From the NCBI GenBank assembly GCA_015055735.1, contig SVHP01000003.1, positions 1 through 50,124 on the forward strand: 50,124 nt of DNA, in the 5' to 3' direction. Positions 15,818-24,976 of the stretch are shown piece by piece. A program made the translations under genes and the position numbers. The notes under the pieces were generated by a model. The model ran no database searches and was not told where the DNA came from. It saw nothing but the letters and a program-made list of their open reading frames with translations. This DNA is from Clostridiales bacterium. GTDB taxonomy: Bacteria; Bacillota; Clostridia; Christensenellales; Borkfalkiaceae. Position 1 is the first letter of the stretch. Each line of letters begins with the position of its first letter.

Positions 15818-17536
15818 ATGAACAAAAAACTTGTAACAATTTTAACTTTATGCTTTGTTTTATGCACGGCAATATGTGGCTTAACTGCTTGTAGCGAACA
15901 AGTACCAACCCATACCCACGTGTATAATCAAAAGGTTGTAAGCGACACTTACCTAAAAAGCCAAGCAACTTGCGAGCAAAAAGCATTGTACTATTACTCT
16001 TGCGAGTGCGGGGACGTTGGCAGTGTTGCTTTTGAAAACGGTGATTTTAATGAGTGTAATTTTGTTGCTGGCAAATGTAGCGTATGCGAAAAACCTTATC
16101 CAAATTCTGGAAATGACCAAACACAAAATTCCCATACCCACGTGTATAATCAAAAGGTTGTAAGCGACACTTACCTAAAAAGCCAAGCAACTTGTACCCA
16201 AAAAGCAATTTATTATTACGTTTGCGAGTGTGGGGACGTTGGTAGCAACACTTTTGAAAGCGGTGATTTTGGTAAACACGAATACGGCGCATTCAAGAAT
16301 AACGGCAATGGCACTCATACCAAAACTTGCATAAACCATAGCGAGCATACTATAACCGAAAAGTGCTATGGCGGACAAGCAACTTGCAGAGAAAAAGCAA
16401 CTTGTTTGGGCTGTAATGCAAAGTATGGCGAATTAGAAGAGCATACTTATAGTAAAGAATATTCAACTTCTGATACCCACCATTGGTATGATTCAACTTG
16501 TGGTTGCAACTTGAAAAAAGATTACGCTGAACATGTTATAGGCGAAGATAATTGTTGTGAAACATGTTCTATCCCTATGTCTTCAACTATTGGCGTTATT
16601 TACGATACTTCTAGCGACGGAACTTATGCAGAAGTTGTTGGTTACGAAGGGACTTCAAAAAAAGTAAAAATAGCCGATACTTATAACGGCTTGCCTGTAA
16701 AAACTATTTATGATAATGCATTTTTTCATAATACTAATATCACTATGGTTATTATCCCAGATACTGTAACATCTATTGGCAGTTTTGCGTTCCAAAGTTG
16801 CGATTCATTAACAAGTATAACAATCCCAGATAGTGTAACTTCTATTAGTGACTATGCGTTCCAAAGTTGCAGTTCATTAACAAGTATAACAATCCCAGAT
16901 AGTGTAACTAATATTGGTGATAGTACGTTCGAATATTGCAATTCATTAACAAGTGTAACAATAGGAGACGGTGTAACTTCTATTGGTAGTAGTGCGTTCG
17001 CAGATTGCCCATATACCGTAAGTGGAAATTTAAAATACGTTGGAAACGAAGATAACCCTTATTTAGTGCTAGTCGGCACTGCAAATGCAAACTTATCAAC
17101 CTATACTATAAATGAAAATACAAAATATATTTCTAACGCCTTTTCAAGTTGTTCTCGCTTATCAACTATAACAATCCCAGATAGTGTAACTTCTATTGGT
17201 AATAATGCGTTCTATACTTGCGATTCATTAACAAGTATAACAATCCCAGATAGTGTAACTTCTATTAGTGAATATGCTTTCTTGGATTGCGATTCATTAA
17301 CAAGTGTAACAATCCCAGATAGTGTAACTTCTATTGGTGATTATGCGTTCGGATATTGCACTTCATTAACAAGTATAATAATCCCAGATAGTGTAACTTC
17401 TATTGGTGATTATGCGTTCTATTGTTGCAGTTCATTAGAAACAATTTATTGCGAAGCAGAAAGTAAGCCAAGTGGTTGGGATAGTTCTTGGAAGAGTAAC
17501 TGCAACGCACAAGTTGTTTGGGGATACAAAGTCTAG
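15818..17536 (+). CDS. BspA-like leucine-rich-repeat lipoprotein, paralogue
   Basis: A 572-residue secreted lipoprotein (Cys25 after GLTA). Residues about 30-260 are Cys/His-rich modules: two copies of HTHVYNQKVVSDTYLKSQAT, then CxxC- and HxH-containing segments (CYGGQATCREKATCLGC, and later CCETC) that could bind metal or form disulfides. Residues about 260-560 are LRR_5 units (SITIPDSVTSIGDYAF type), with a non-repeat insert around 405-445. It ends KSNCNAQVVWGYKV, a common cap in this family. AAGGAG precedes the ATG. Signal peptide, promoter and terminator all resemble those of the upstream gene, so the pair arose by duplication. Confidence 0.9.
   Translation: MNKKLVTILTLCFVLCTAICGLTACSEQVPTHTHVYNQKVVSDTYLKSQATCEQKALYYYSCECGDVGSVAFENGDFNECNFVAGKCSVCEKPYPNSGNDQTQNSHTHVYNQKVVSDTYLKSQATCTQKAIYYYVCECGDVGSNTFESGDFGKHEYGAFKNNGNGTHTKTCINHSEHTITEKCYGGQATCREKATCLGCNAKYGELEEHTYSKEYSTSDTHHWYDSTCGCNLKKDYAEHVIGEDNCCETCSIPMSSTIGVIYDTSSDGTYAEVVGYEGTSKKVKIADTYNGLPVKTIYDNAFFHNTNITMVIIPDTVTSIGSFAFQSCDSLTSITIPDSVTSISDYAFQSCSSLTSITIPDSVTNIGDSTFEYCNSLTSVTIGDGVTSIGSSAFADCPYTVSGNLKYVGNEDNPYLVLVGTANANLSTYTINENTKYISNAFSSCSRLSTITIPDSVTSIGNNAFYTCDSLTSITIPDSVTSISEYAFLDCDSLTSVTIPDSVTSIGDYAFGYCTSLTSIIIPDSVTSIGDYAFYCCSSLETIYCEAESKPSGWDSSWKSNCNAQVVWGYKV
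15909..15972 (+). repeat. 64-bp direct repeat, copy 1 (within BspA-like gene)
   Basis: Identical by eye to 16131-16194. It encodes the N-terminal His/Cys module, so the second module came from a recent in-gene duplication or is kept identical by gene conversion. Confidence 0.9.
16131..16194 (+). repeat. 64-bp direct repeat, copy 2
   Basis: Second copy of 15909-15972. Sequence after the repeat diverges (tgcgagc versus tgtaccc). Confidence 0.9.
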
Positions 17537-17538
17537 TA

Positions 17539-17612
17539 GTTGCTAACGCAACGTGATAACACCTAACGGTGAATGATGGTTGCTAATGTAACATGATAAT
17601 ATCTAGCGATAT
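17539..17612 (-). repeat. Array of four short hairpins with 7-nt spacers
   Basis: On the plus strand: GTTGC-TAAC-GCAAC, spacer GTGATAA, CACC-TAAC-GGTG, spacer AATGATG, GTTGC-TAAT-GTAAC, spacer ATGATAA, ATATC-TAGC-GATAT. The stems differ while loops and spacers are kept. Read on the minus strand the loops are GTTA-like and the spacers TTATCAC-like, matching the array at 45433-45509. It lies just after the BspA-like stop codon and before its terminator. Confidence 0.65.
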
Positions 17613-17641
17613 ATTTTGGTATAAAATTTTATATAACCTAC

Positions 17642-17680
17642 AAAGGCGTTGTGGAAAACCCATAACGCCTTTATTTCTTT
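17642..17680 (+). terminator. Terminator after second BspA-like gene
   Basis: AAAGGCGTTGTGG (17642-17654) pairs with CCATAACGCCTTT (17660-17672), then TATTTCTTT. Nearly the same sequence as the terminator at 15502. Confidence 0.85.
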
Positions 17681-17689
17681 AAATATCAC

Positions 17690-17777
17690 TTGTCATTCTG
17701 AGTGAAGCAATAGCGTAATCGAAGAATCTAAAAGAGATATCGACCCTTCAACTCACTTCGTTCACTCACGATGACAA
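17690..17777. repeat. REP-like imperfect palindrome
   Basis: The ends are inverted: TTGTCAT...GAGTGAA on the left and TTCACTC...ATGACAA on the right. The sequence TTGTCATTCTGAGTGAAGC resembles an intergenic palindrome that I recall as common in many bacterial genomes. It contains no coding frame. Confidence 0.6.
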
Positions 17778-17788
17778 AAAATGTAAAT

Positions 17789-18433
17789 TTATTTTTTCTT
17801 TGCTAAATTCAATATATCAGCGTTTAAGATAAACTTGCAAAATGCAGTATCTTTGTACTTTTCGATTAGCAAAAAGAGAAGTTTACCTAAATAGTAACCG
17901 ACAATGCCTGCAATCGCCCCTGCAATAAGTCCACCGATAACGTCGGTTAAATAGTGCACGATTAAATATACCCTTGAAAATCCCATAAACGCAACTATAA
18001 AGAATACCCAAAAACTTTTCTTTTTGTTTTTGCTACATAAGAAAAAGGTAAGCATTGAGTTCATTGCAACGTTGGTATGCCCCGAAGGGAAGGACTTTGA
18101 TTTTTCAAAGTGAGATCCTACTTGTTCCCAAAAACCAGCGTATTCAGGGTTAGTAAAAGGGCGTGGTCTTGAAACCAAAGGTTTTAGCGTCCAGTTAGTT
18201 AAAACCAAGCCGACGAGCATAGCAAAAAGCATAGAAACGCCAGCCTTTCTAGTATTTTTAAACAGCAACAAGATAACTGCGAACGCTATAAAGAAATAGC
18301 CACCCTTACCAAAAAGAGCAAATAATTCGCAAAGAGGTGTAAGAATACCACCAGCAAATTTACTTAAGTTATTACACACGGTAAACGCCCAAGTATCAAG
18401 CCCGTAAAAAGTAGTATTTAGCCAAACAGCCAT
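17789..18433 (-). CDS. PAP2-superfamily membrane phosphatase
   Basis: A 214-residue integral membrane protein with about five helices. All three PAP2 motifs are present: K84 with SRPRP (88-92), PSGHT (116-120) and SRVYLIVHYLTD (R154, H160, D164), including the catalytic histidines. Likely substrates are undecaprenyl diphosphate or phosphatidylglycerol-phosphate type lipids at the membrane surface; the exact one cannot be told from sequence. AAGGAG precedes the ATG. It lies 45 bases after the histidine operon on the same strand, so it may be read through, but its function is unrelated. Confidence 0.88.
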   Translation of the reverse strand: MAVWLNTTFYGLDTWAFTVCNNLSKFAGGILTPLCELFALFGKGGYFFIAFAVILLLFKNTRKAGVSMLFAMLVGLVLTNWTLKPLVSRPRPFTNPEYAGFWEQVGSHFEKSKSFPSGHTNVAMNSMLTFFLCSKNKKKSFWVFFIVAFMGFSRVYLIVHYLTDVIGGLIAGAIAGIVGYYLGKLLFLLIEKYKDTAFCKFILNADILNLAKKK

Positions 18434-18478
18434 AAAAAATCTCCTTTAATATACCTAATATATAATTTATAAAAACCT

Positions 18479-19252
18479 TTACAACAAACATTTCCATTTA
18501 TCATACTGATAAGCCACGTTTTCTTTTGCGTGGCTATCGCTAGACAAAATGAGTTTTCCACCCTTTTTCTTAATATAGTCTAAAACGGGTGGCATTGGGT
18601 ATGGTATATCTTGATATCCCCTAGAAATTGCTCCTGAATTTATTTCAAACGGAACGCCAAATCCAACGAGTTTATCAACGGCGTCTTTCCAAGCATTAAC
18701 GTATCTCGGGTGGTTTTGATCGAATAAATTTTGGTCCTTATTAAACTTTGTAATTAAGTCTATATGTCCTATAAAATCACAGTTAGTCTTATTAACGACG
18801 TCTGCAACACGTTTATAATATTCTTCAGCACAGGCATAATAATCGCCGTTAAAGGCTTCCTTGACTAAATCGATAAACGTTTTCTTGCTTGTGTCAAGTT
18901 GATAACACTTGCCGTTTACGTTTAGTTGATGGACTGAACCTATAATATAATCAAAGCCACCTGAGGTTTCAATAGTATAATAATCCAATTCTATACCACA
19001 CAAAACTTCAATCTTATCTTTGTACTTTGCCTTTAGTGTTTGCATAGTTTCTCTAAAGGCTTGTTCTTTTTCTATACTAACGTACTTACCCTTGTTTAAT
19101 TTAGTAACCGAGTGAAAAGATACGCCAACCCTTTGTAGCCCCTTGTCAATTGCGCTTAAAATCATATCTTCGGGGCTATCTTTACCGTCGCAAAAGGTAG
19201 TGTGCATATGCATATCTTGTTTGGTAGGGTCTATACTAATTAAATCTATCAT
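18479..19252 (-). CDS. hisJ: Histidinol-phosphatase, PHP family
   Basis: 257 residues of the polymerase-and-histidinol-phosphatase metal-dependent fold. Metal-binding motifs are DMHMHTTFCDGKD near the N-terminus, GIELDYY, FIGHIDL and SSDSHAKEN near the C-terminus. It should convert histidinol phosphate to histidinol. Its position as last gene of the histidine operon, overlapping hisI by one base, supports the assignment over other PHP phosphoesterases. HisJ/HisK is the usual Firmicutes substitute for the HisB N-terminal phosphatase, which is absent from the hisB here. Confidence 0.9.
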   Translation of the reverse strand: MIDLISIDPTKQDMHMHTTFCDGKDSPEDMILSAIDKGLQRVGVSFHSVTKLNKGKYVSIEKEQAFRETMQTLKAKYKDKIEVLCGIELDYYTIETSGGFDYIIGSVHQLNVNGKCYQLDTSKKTFIDLVKEAFNGDYYACAEEYYKRVADVVNKTNCDFIGHIDLITKFNKDQNLFDQNHPRYVNAWKDAVDKLVGFGVPFEINSGAISRGYQDIPYPMPPVLDYIKKKGGKLILSSDSHAKENVAYQYDKWKCLL

Positions 19253-19902
19253 TATTTTGTCATTTTCTCCTGCTTAACTTTGTGATCGATTACGTGACGA
19301 GATGATAGTTCTCTATGGATATCTTCTAGAGAAATGCCTGCTTCAATCATCAACACTAAAGTATGATATGCTAAATCGGCAATCTCGTAAATAGTTTCCT
19401 TTTTGTCTTGGGCTTTTGCAGCGATAATAACTTCGGTACTTTCTTCGCCCACCTTTTTAAGAATTTTATCAAGTCCCTTTTCAAATAAATAGGTAGTGTA
19501 AGAGCCTTCCTTCTTTTCAATCTTTCTTCCCTTTATCAAGTCGAACAAGGCTTGCAACGAAAACTCTTTATATTCTTCATTTTCGTAAATTCTATTATTA
19601 AAACAACTATCCGTACCCAAGTGGCAAGCAGGCCCGTCCTTTTCCACCATAACGACAAGCGCATCGTTATCGCAATCGGCAGTTATCGACACTACGTGTT
19701 GATAATTGCCACTCGTTTCGCCCTTTAGCCACAATTCTTGTCTTGACCTTGAATAAAAACAAGTCAAGTTTTTTTCCATAGTTATTTTTAGGCTTTGCTC
19801 GTTCATATACGCTAGCGTCAACACCTTTTTAGTGATTGCATCTACAACTATTGCAGGAATTAATCCGTCTTTATCAAATTTTAATTTACTTATATCTACC
19901 AT
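19252..19902 (-). CDS. hisI: Bifunctional phosphoribosyl-AMP cyclohydrolase / phosphoribosyl-ATP pyrophosphatase
   Basis: A 216-residue HisIE fusion catalysing steps 2 and 3 of histidine synthesis. Residues 1-115 are the cyclohydrolase ([24 protein letters not shown], and the CHLGTDSCF zinc-ligand cysteines). Residues about 120-205 are the pyrophosphatase ([28 protein letters not shown]). AAGGAG precedes the ATG. It sits between hisF and hisJ with no spare space. Confidence 0.97.
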   Translation of the reverse strand: MVDISKLKFDKDGLIPAIVVDAITKKVLTLAYMNEQSLKITMEKNLTCFYSRSRQELWLKGETSGNYQHVVSITADCDNDALVVMVEKDGPACHLGTDSCFNNRIYENEEYKEFSLQALFDLIKGRKIEKKEGSYTTYLFEKGLDKILKKVGEESTEVIIAAKAQDKKETIYEIADLAYHTLVLMIEAGISLEDIHRELSSRHVIDHKVKQEKMTK

Positions 19903-19918
19903 AATATTTTCTCCTTTT

Positions 19919-20677
19919 TTACAGTCTAACTGGGATATTGTTTTGTTTAAGCGTTTTCTTTAAGTCCAAAATATTAACTTCGCCAAAGTGGAAAATTGAT
20001 GCGGCAAGCCCTGCATCGACCTTTGGAATAGCGTTAAACAAGTCCACAAAATGCTCTTTATTGCCTGCTCCTCCCGATGCGATGATAGGAACTGACACGA
20101 CCTTTGACACTGCAGAGAGCATTTCCAAATCAAAGCCACCCTTAACGCCGTCGGTATCGATAGAATTAAGAACTATTTCGCCTGCGCCGTTATCAACCCC
20201 ACGCTTAACCCACTCGATTAGGTCGTATCCTGTATTTTCTCTGCCACCCTTTGCAAACACGGTAAACTTGCCGTTCACACGCTTTGCATCGACCGATAGA
20301 ACCACGCACTGGTCGCCATAACGCTTTGCAGCGTGGTAAATGAGGTCGGGATTTTTGATTGCGCCAGAGTTTACGCTAACCTTGTCTGCTCCACATTTTA
20401 GAACTCTATCAAAATCTTCTACGGTGTTAATTCCACCACCCACCGTCAACGGAATAAATATAGTGCTTGCAACTTGCTTTAGTATGTCGGTAAATAATTT
20501 TCGTCCGTCCGAAGATGCAGTAATATCGTAAAACACTAATTCGTCAGCGCCGTTGTCGCTATAATATTTGCCTAGTTCAACGGGTGAAGACACGTCTGCA
20601 AGCCCCTTAAAATTAACGCCCTTAACCACTCTACCGTCTTTTACGTCTAGGCAAGGGATTATTCGTTTAGTTATCAT
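19919..20677 (-). CDS. hisF: Imidazole glycerol phosphate synthase, cyclase subunit
   Basis: A 252-residue (beta/alpha)8 barrel that works with HisH to form imidazole-glycerol phosphate and AICAR. The start [19 protein letters not shown] carries the catalytic Asp, and [13 protein letters not shown] and [13 protein letters not shown] are the phosphate-binding loops. It overlaps hisA by four bases. Confidence 0.98.
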   Translation of the reverse strand: MITKRIIPCLDVKDGRVVKGVNFKGLADVSSPVELGKYYSDNGADELVFYDITASSDGRKLFTDILKQVASTIFIPLTVGGGINTVEDFDRVLKCGADKVSVNSGAIKNPDLIYHAAKRYGDQCVVLSVDAKRVNGKFTVFAKGGRENTGYDLIEWVKRGVDNGAGEIVLNSIDTDGVKGGFDLEMLSAVSKVVSVPIIASGGAGNKEHFVDLFNAIPKVDAGLAASIFHFGEVNILDLKKTLKQNNIPVRL

Positions 20678-21387
20678 TTTGCCACCTTTAACGCCTCTAC
20701 TAAATCTATATCGCCCGTATAATACGCCTTACCTATGATAGCGCCGTAAAGATTTAGCTTGATTAATTTTTCAATATCTTGTATACTACTAACCCCACCC
20801 GATGCGATGATATCCAAGTCTAAACTACTTTCCATATCCTTATACAACTCGTGGTTAGTGCCTTGCATAGCCCCGTCTTTACTGATGTCGGTACAAATTA
20901 TGGTTTTTACGCCTTCATCTTGCATTTTCTTACAAAATTCCATACCCGTAAACTGTGACTTTTCCGTCCAACCTTTAATGGCTACCATATTGTCCTTAAT
21001 ATCCACGCCGACTGCTATCTTATCCCCAAAATTCTTTACTGCGCTCTTCAAAAATTCGGGATTAGTCACTGCCGAAGTGCCTAAAATTACACGGTTTACA
21101 CCCGCGTTTAGGTAGGTTTCAATTACTTTTTCGCTCCTAATACCACCACCTACTTGCATAAACGCATTGGTGGACGAAGCAATTTTTTTTATGGTTTCTA
21201 TATTAGGCGTTCCACCGAGCAGTGCACCTTGCAAATCGACGGTGTGCAAAAACTTTGCGCCCTTATTGAAAAAATCTATTGCAATTTGTTCGGGGTGTTC
21301 GCTATATACGGTCATCTTTTGATAATCGCCCTTAAACAGCCTAACTGCCTTTCCGTCAAACAAATCTATTGCTGGAAAAAGTTTCAT
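20674..21387 (-). CDS. hisA: ProFAR isomerase
   Basis: A 237-residue barrel paralogous to HisF that isomerises ProFAR to PRFAR. It has FPAIDLFDGKAVRLFKGDY with the catalytic Asp, VGGGIRS, and CTDISKDGAMQGTN with the second Asp. The length is normal. A 61-base gap separates it from hisH; all other his junctions are tighter. Confidence 0.97.
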   Translation of the reverse strand: MKLFPAIDLFDGKAVRLFKGDYQKMTVYSEHPEQIAIDFFNKGAKFLHTVDLQGALLGGTPNIETIKKIASSTNAFMQVGGGIRSEKVIETYLNAGVNRVILGTSAVTNPEFLKSAVKNFGDKIAVGVDIKDNMVAIKGWTEKSQFTGMEFCKKMQDEGVKTIICTDISKDGAMQGTNHELYKDMESSLDLDIIASGGVSSIQDIEKLIKLNLYGAIIGKAYYTGDIDLVEALKVAK

Positions 21388-21448
21388 AATTTTTCTTATC
21401 TCTCCGCTATAACCTTATCGGTTTATAATCCTATTCTAAAATTCTTAT

Positions 21449-22057
21449 TTACATTTCACAAAAGGCTTTAAGTATTTTTAATCCCACTTCCCCACTCTTT
21501 TCGGGGTGGAACTGACAGCCGAACACGTTGCCGTTTTGAACGGCTGCCGTCAAATTCGCACCGTACTCAGCAGTTGCGATAACGCTCTCGTCACAATCAG
21601 TTGCGTAATACGAGTGAACGAAATACACGAAATCGCCTTGATTTAGATACTTAAATATTGGGCTTTTTCCCTTAAAGTCTAAAGCGTTCCAACCTATATG
21701 TGGAATTTTATAGTCTTTTGGGATAACTTCGCCTATAGGTTTTACTTGACCTTTTATTAGCCCCAAGCCTTTATGCACGCCGTACTCATAACTGCAATCG
21801 AATAATAACTGCATACCTAAACAAATACCCATGATAGGCTTGCCCTTTTTGGCTTGGTCGATAACTACCTGCGCTAGTCCCGAATCAAAAAGTTTCTTAG
21901 ATGCATCTTCAAATGCGCCGACGCCTGGTAAAATTATTTTATCGGCGCTCTCGATTATCGCCTTATCGCCCGTAGCGACGGCATCGACGCCTATCGCCTT
22001 AAACGAACTTATAAGCGAGAATAAATTACCCACGCCGTAATCAACGATAACGACCAT
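21449..22057 (-). CDS. hisH: Imidazole glycerol phosphate synthase, glutamine amidotransferase subunit
   Basis: A 202-residue class I glutamine amidotransferase supplying ammonia to HisF. The nucleophile Cys lies in MGICLGMQLLF and the His/Glu pair in FHPEKSG. The oxyanion-strand region is LPGVGAFEDA. Its start codon shares one base with the hisB stop. Confidence 0.97.
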   Translation of the reverse strand: MVVIVDYGVGNLFSLISSFKAIGVDAVATGDKAIIESADKIILPGVGAFEDASKKLFDSGLAQVVIDQAKKGKPIMGICLGMQLLFDCSYEYGVHKGLGLIKGQVKPIGEVIPKDYKIPHIGWNALDFKGKSPIFKYLNQGDFVYFVHSYYATDCDESVIATAEYGANLTAAVQNGNVFGCQFHPEKSGEVGLKILKAFCEM

Positions 22058-22644
22058 TAAAGCACCCCTTTGGTCGAAGGAATTTCGCCGTTTAATGCGC
22101 TATCAATAGCCACAGCCTTTCGTAGCGTTCTTGCAAGCGACTTAAAAGTGCCTTCGATAATATGGTGAGCGTTAGAGCCTGATAATTGTCTAGCATGAAG
22201 GGTTATTCCCGAATTGAGAGCGAACGCTATCAAGAACTCGTCTAATAGTTCGGTGTCGAAATCGCCAACCTTATTTGCTTTAATGTCAAAATCCTTAACG
22301 ATAAAACCTCTACCCGAAATATCAACGGCAGTCAAAATCAAACTTTCGTCCATGGCGAGAGTGGTGTCGGCGTAACGAACGATACCTGCCTTATCGCCAA
22401 GCGCTTCCTTAAACGCCAAGCCTAAACTAATGCCTATATCTTCGACCGTGTGGTGATAATCGACCTTTGTATCGCCTTTAGCAAGCACTTCTAGGTCGAA
22501 CCTTCCGTGCTTTTTAAATAGGGTTAACATATGGTCTAAAAAGCCACAGCCCGTGTCTATTTGTCCGTTTCCACTACCGTCAAGGTTGAGTTTTAAGGTT
22601 ATATCCGTTTCGCCCGTCTTTCTCGTGATACAAGAAGTTCTCAT
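22057..22644 (-). CDS. hisB: Imidazoleglycerol-phosphate dehydratase
   Basis: A 195-residue monofunctional dehydratase with manganese-binding repeats GFLDHMLTLFKKHG and VDYHHTVEDIGISLG and the second-half copy SGSNAHHIIEGTFKSLAR. No phosphatase domain is fused, in keeping with the separate hisJ. It overlaps hisC by four bases. Confidence 0.98.
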   Translation of the reverse strand: MRTSCITRKTGETDITLKLNLDGSGNGQIDTGCGFLDHMLTLFKKHGRFDLEVLAKGDTKVDYHHTVEDIGISLGLAFKEALGDKAGIVRYADTTLAMDESLILTAVDISGRGFIVKDFDIKANKVGDFDTELLDEFLIAFALNSGITLHARQLSGSNAHHIIEGTFKSLARTLRKAVAIDSALNGEIPSTKGVL

Positions 22645-23705
22645 TTTGTTTCCTCCAAAATTTCTTTTACCACTTGGATAAACGCTTGCATTTGTTCACG
22701 ATTACCAATGGTAATTCTATTGTAATCTATTATTCTCGGGTCGTTAAAGTGTCTAACTAAAACGCCCTTTTCCTTTAATTTTAGATAGAGCGAAGTCCCG
22801 TCTATCCTATCGCTCTTTGCAAACACGAAGTTTGCTTTTGAGTTAGTTAAACTAAAACCCAACTCTTTTAGTTTCTCTACCGTGTATTCTCTATCTTGAA
22901 TAACCTTTTTGCAATTTTCGTTAAAATATTCTTTATCCAAAATCGCACCCTTACCTAGTCCTAAAGTCATTCTATTTACGTTATAAGGGTTAGTGGAATA
23001 CTTTATAGTCATAAGATCTTTAATCAAATTTTCGTTCGCCACGCCAAAGCCTAACCTTGCGCCGGCAAGCGAGCGTGATTTAGAAAAAGTTTGAGTTACC
23101 AAAAGATTATCGTACTTATCGATAAGTGAAACTGCGCTCTTTGCACCAAAATCCACGTACGCTTCGTCAATAACCACTATCCTATCGGGATTTGAACTAA
23201 CTATTCTCTCAATTTCATTAAGGTCTAGCGCTATCCCCGTCGGTGCGTTCGGGTTAGCAATAAAAATCGTGCCGAAAGTACTTATAAACTTGTCGATATC
23301 GATAGAAAAATCATCCTTTAGTGGAATAACTTTGGTCGGCAAGTCGTATAGTTTTGCAAACACCTTATAAAAGCCGTAAGTAATATCTGCAAAAACGGCA
23401 GGGGTGTCTTTATCGCAGTAAGCCATAAAAGCGAAGTTAAGCACTTCGTCCGAGCCGTTAGTGAGTATCACTTGACTGCTCTTAATCCCCAAACTATCAG
23501 CCACTAGCGAGGTTAATTCGCTACACTCGGGGTCTGAATATAGATAGCAGTTATTTGCTTCTTCACTCGCCATTTGAACGCCCATTTTTGTCGGTGGGTA
23601 TGGCGATTCATTAGTGTTTAGTTTTATATATTTCCTTTGTTTAGGCTGTTCGCCTGGCACGTAAGGAGTTATCTTTGCAATTTTTTCGTTTAGGAATTTA
23701 CTCAT
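22641..23705 (-). CDS. hisC: Histidinol-phosphate aminotransferase
   Basis: A 354-residue PLP-dependent class I/II aminotransferase. It shows KLNTNESPYPP at the N-terminus, NPNAPTGIAL, VIDEAYVDF, the Schiff-base lysine in TQTFSKSRSLAGARLGF and RITIGNREQM near the end. It overlaps hisD by four bases, consistent with coupled translation. Confidence 0.97.
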   Translation of the reverse strand: MSKFLNEKIAKITPYVPGEQPKQRKYIKLNTNESPYPPTKMGVQMASEEANNCYLYSDPECSELTSLVADSLGIKSSQVILTNGSDEVLNFAFMAYCDKDTPAVFADITYGFYKVFAKLYDLPTKVIPLKDDFSIDIDKFISTFGTIFIANPNAPTGIALDLNEIERIVSSNPDRIVVIDEAYVDFGAKSAVSLIDKYDNLLVTQTFSKSRSLAGARLGFGVANENLIKDLMTIKYSTNPYNVNRMTLGLGKGAILDKEYFNENCKKVIQDREYTVEKLKELGFSLTNSKANFVFAKSDRIDGTSLYLKLKEKGVLVRHFNDPRIIDYNRITIGNREQMQAFIQVVKEILEETK

Positions 23706-24976
23706 TTTTTGAACCTTATAACAGCACTCTTTGCGTGCGCCGTTAAACCTTCTTGATTTGCAAAATATTCAACGTCTTGACAAACGTCTTTTAACGCTTG
23801 TTCGGTGTAATAAACGTATTGTGTCTTTTTAATAAAGTCGTCAACCGACAACGGACTAGAAAAACGAGCCGTTCCACTAGTCGGTAAAGTATGGTTAAGC
23901 CCTGCCATGTAGTCGCCCAAAGCTTCAGGACAATACTTACCAACGAACACCGAGCCTGCATTTTTGATTTTATCTAGTACTTCAAATGCGTTGTCTAAAC
24001 ACAATTCTAAGTGTTCAGGGGCGATGGCGTTGGCCATATCAATGGCTGTATCCATGTCTTTTACCACTATAATCTTTCCGTTATCGTCGATTGAAGTACG
24101 AGCGATTTCACTTCTTTTTAGTTGTGGAATTTGGATTTCTAACTGCTCTGAAACTTTGTTTGCGAACTCGCTACTGTCGGTAATTAAGACTGCGCTTGCA
24201 AGTTTATCGTGTTCAGCTTGAGAAAGAAGATCGGCTGCAATATCGACAGGGTTATTAGTGTCGTCAGCAATAACCATAATTTCGCTAGGTCCTGCTATCA
24301 TATCTATAGAAACCTTGCCAAATACTTGCCTTTTTGCTTCGGCAACGAAGGCGTTGCCTGGCCCAACTATTTTATCTACCTTTGGTACGCTTTCCGTTCC
24401 GTAAGCGAGCGCAGCGATTGCTTGTGCGCCACCCACTTTAAATATTTTATCCACCCCTGCAATCTTTGCCGCAGCCAAGATAACGGGATTAACGTTCCCG
24501 TTTTTATCGGGTGGTGTGACCATAACTATTTGTTTAGAGCCTGCAATTTTTGCTGGGATAGCGTCCATTAGCACGGTTGAAGGGTATGACGCCGTACCAC
24601 CTGGAACGTAAAGCCCAACCTTTTCTATCGGGATTATCTTTTGTCCTAAAACCACGCCGTTTTGCTTTTTGATTTCAAAACCGTCACGCTTTTGCTTTAG
24701 GTGAAATTCCCAAATGTTTTGCTTTGCTCTCTCTAATATATCTAAAAATTCTTTATCAACCTTATTAAATGCGTCGTCAATTTCTTGCTTTGACACTAAA
24801 AGCGAAGATAAACTAACCTTATCGAACTTAAGCGCATATTCCTTTAGGGCATTATCACCGTTATTTATAACATTTTCGATAATGTCTTTAACGATAGAAG
24901 TAAGGTCAATACTTGGCTCTTTAGAGCAAAAGATTTGCTCTCTTGAATTTATGCCGTCGTAAAAAATTTTAATCAT
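23702..24976 (-). CDS. hisD: Histidinol dehydrogenase
   Basis: A 424-residue zinc enzyme that oxidises histidinol twice with NAD to give histidine. It has GLYVPGGTASYPS, GPGNAFVAEAKRQVFG, IDMIAGPSEI, SQAEHD and APEHLEL, all conserved. It starts as TAATG on the hisG stop. Confidence 0.98.
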   Translation of the reverse strand: MIKIFYDGINSREQIFCSKEPSIDLTSIVKDIIENVINNGDNALKEYALKFDKVSLSSLLVSKQEIDDAFNKVDKEFLDILERAKQNIWEFHLKQKRDGFEIKKQNGVVLGQKIIPIEKVGLYVPGGTASYPSTVLMDAIPAKIAGSKQIVMVTPPDKNGNVNPVILAAAKIAGVDKIFKVGGAQAIAALAYGTESVPKVDKIVGPGNAFVAEAKRQVFGKVSIDMIAGPSEIMVIADDTNNPVDIAADLLSQAEHDKLASAVLITDSSEFANKVSEQLEIQIPQLKRSEIARTSIDDNGKIIVVKDMDTAIDMANAIAPEHLELCLDNAFEVLDKIKNAGSVFVGKYCPEALGDYMAGLNHTLPTSGTARFSSPLSVDDFIKKTQYVYYTEQALKDVCQDVEYFANQEGLTAHAKSAVIRFKK

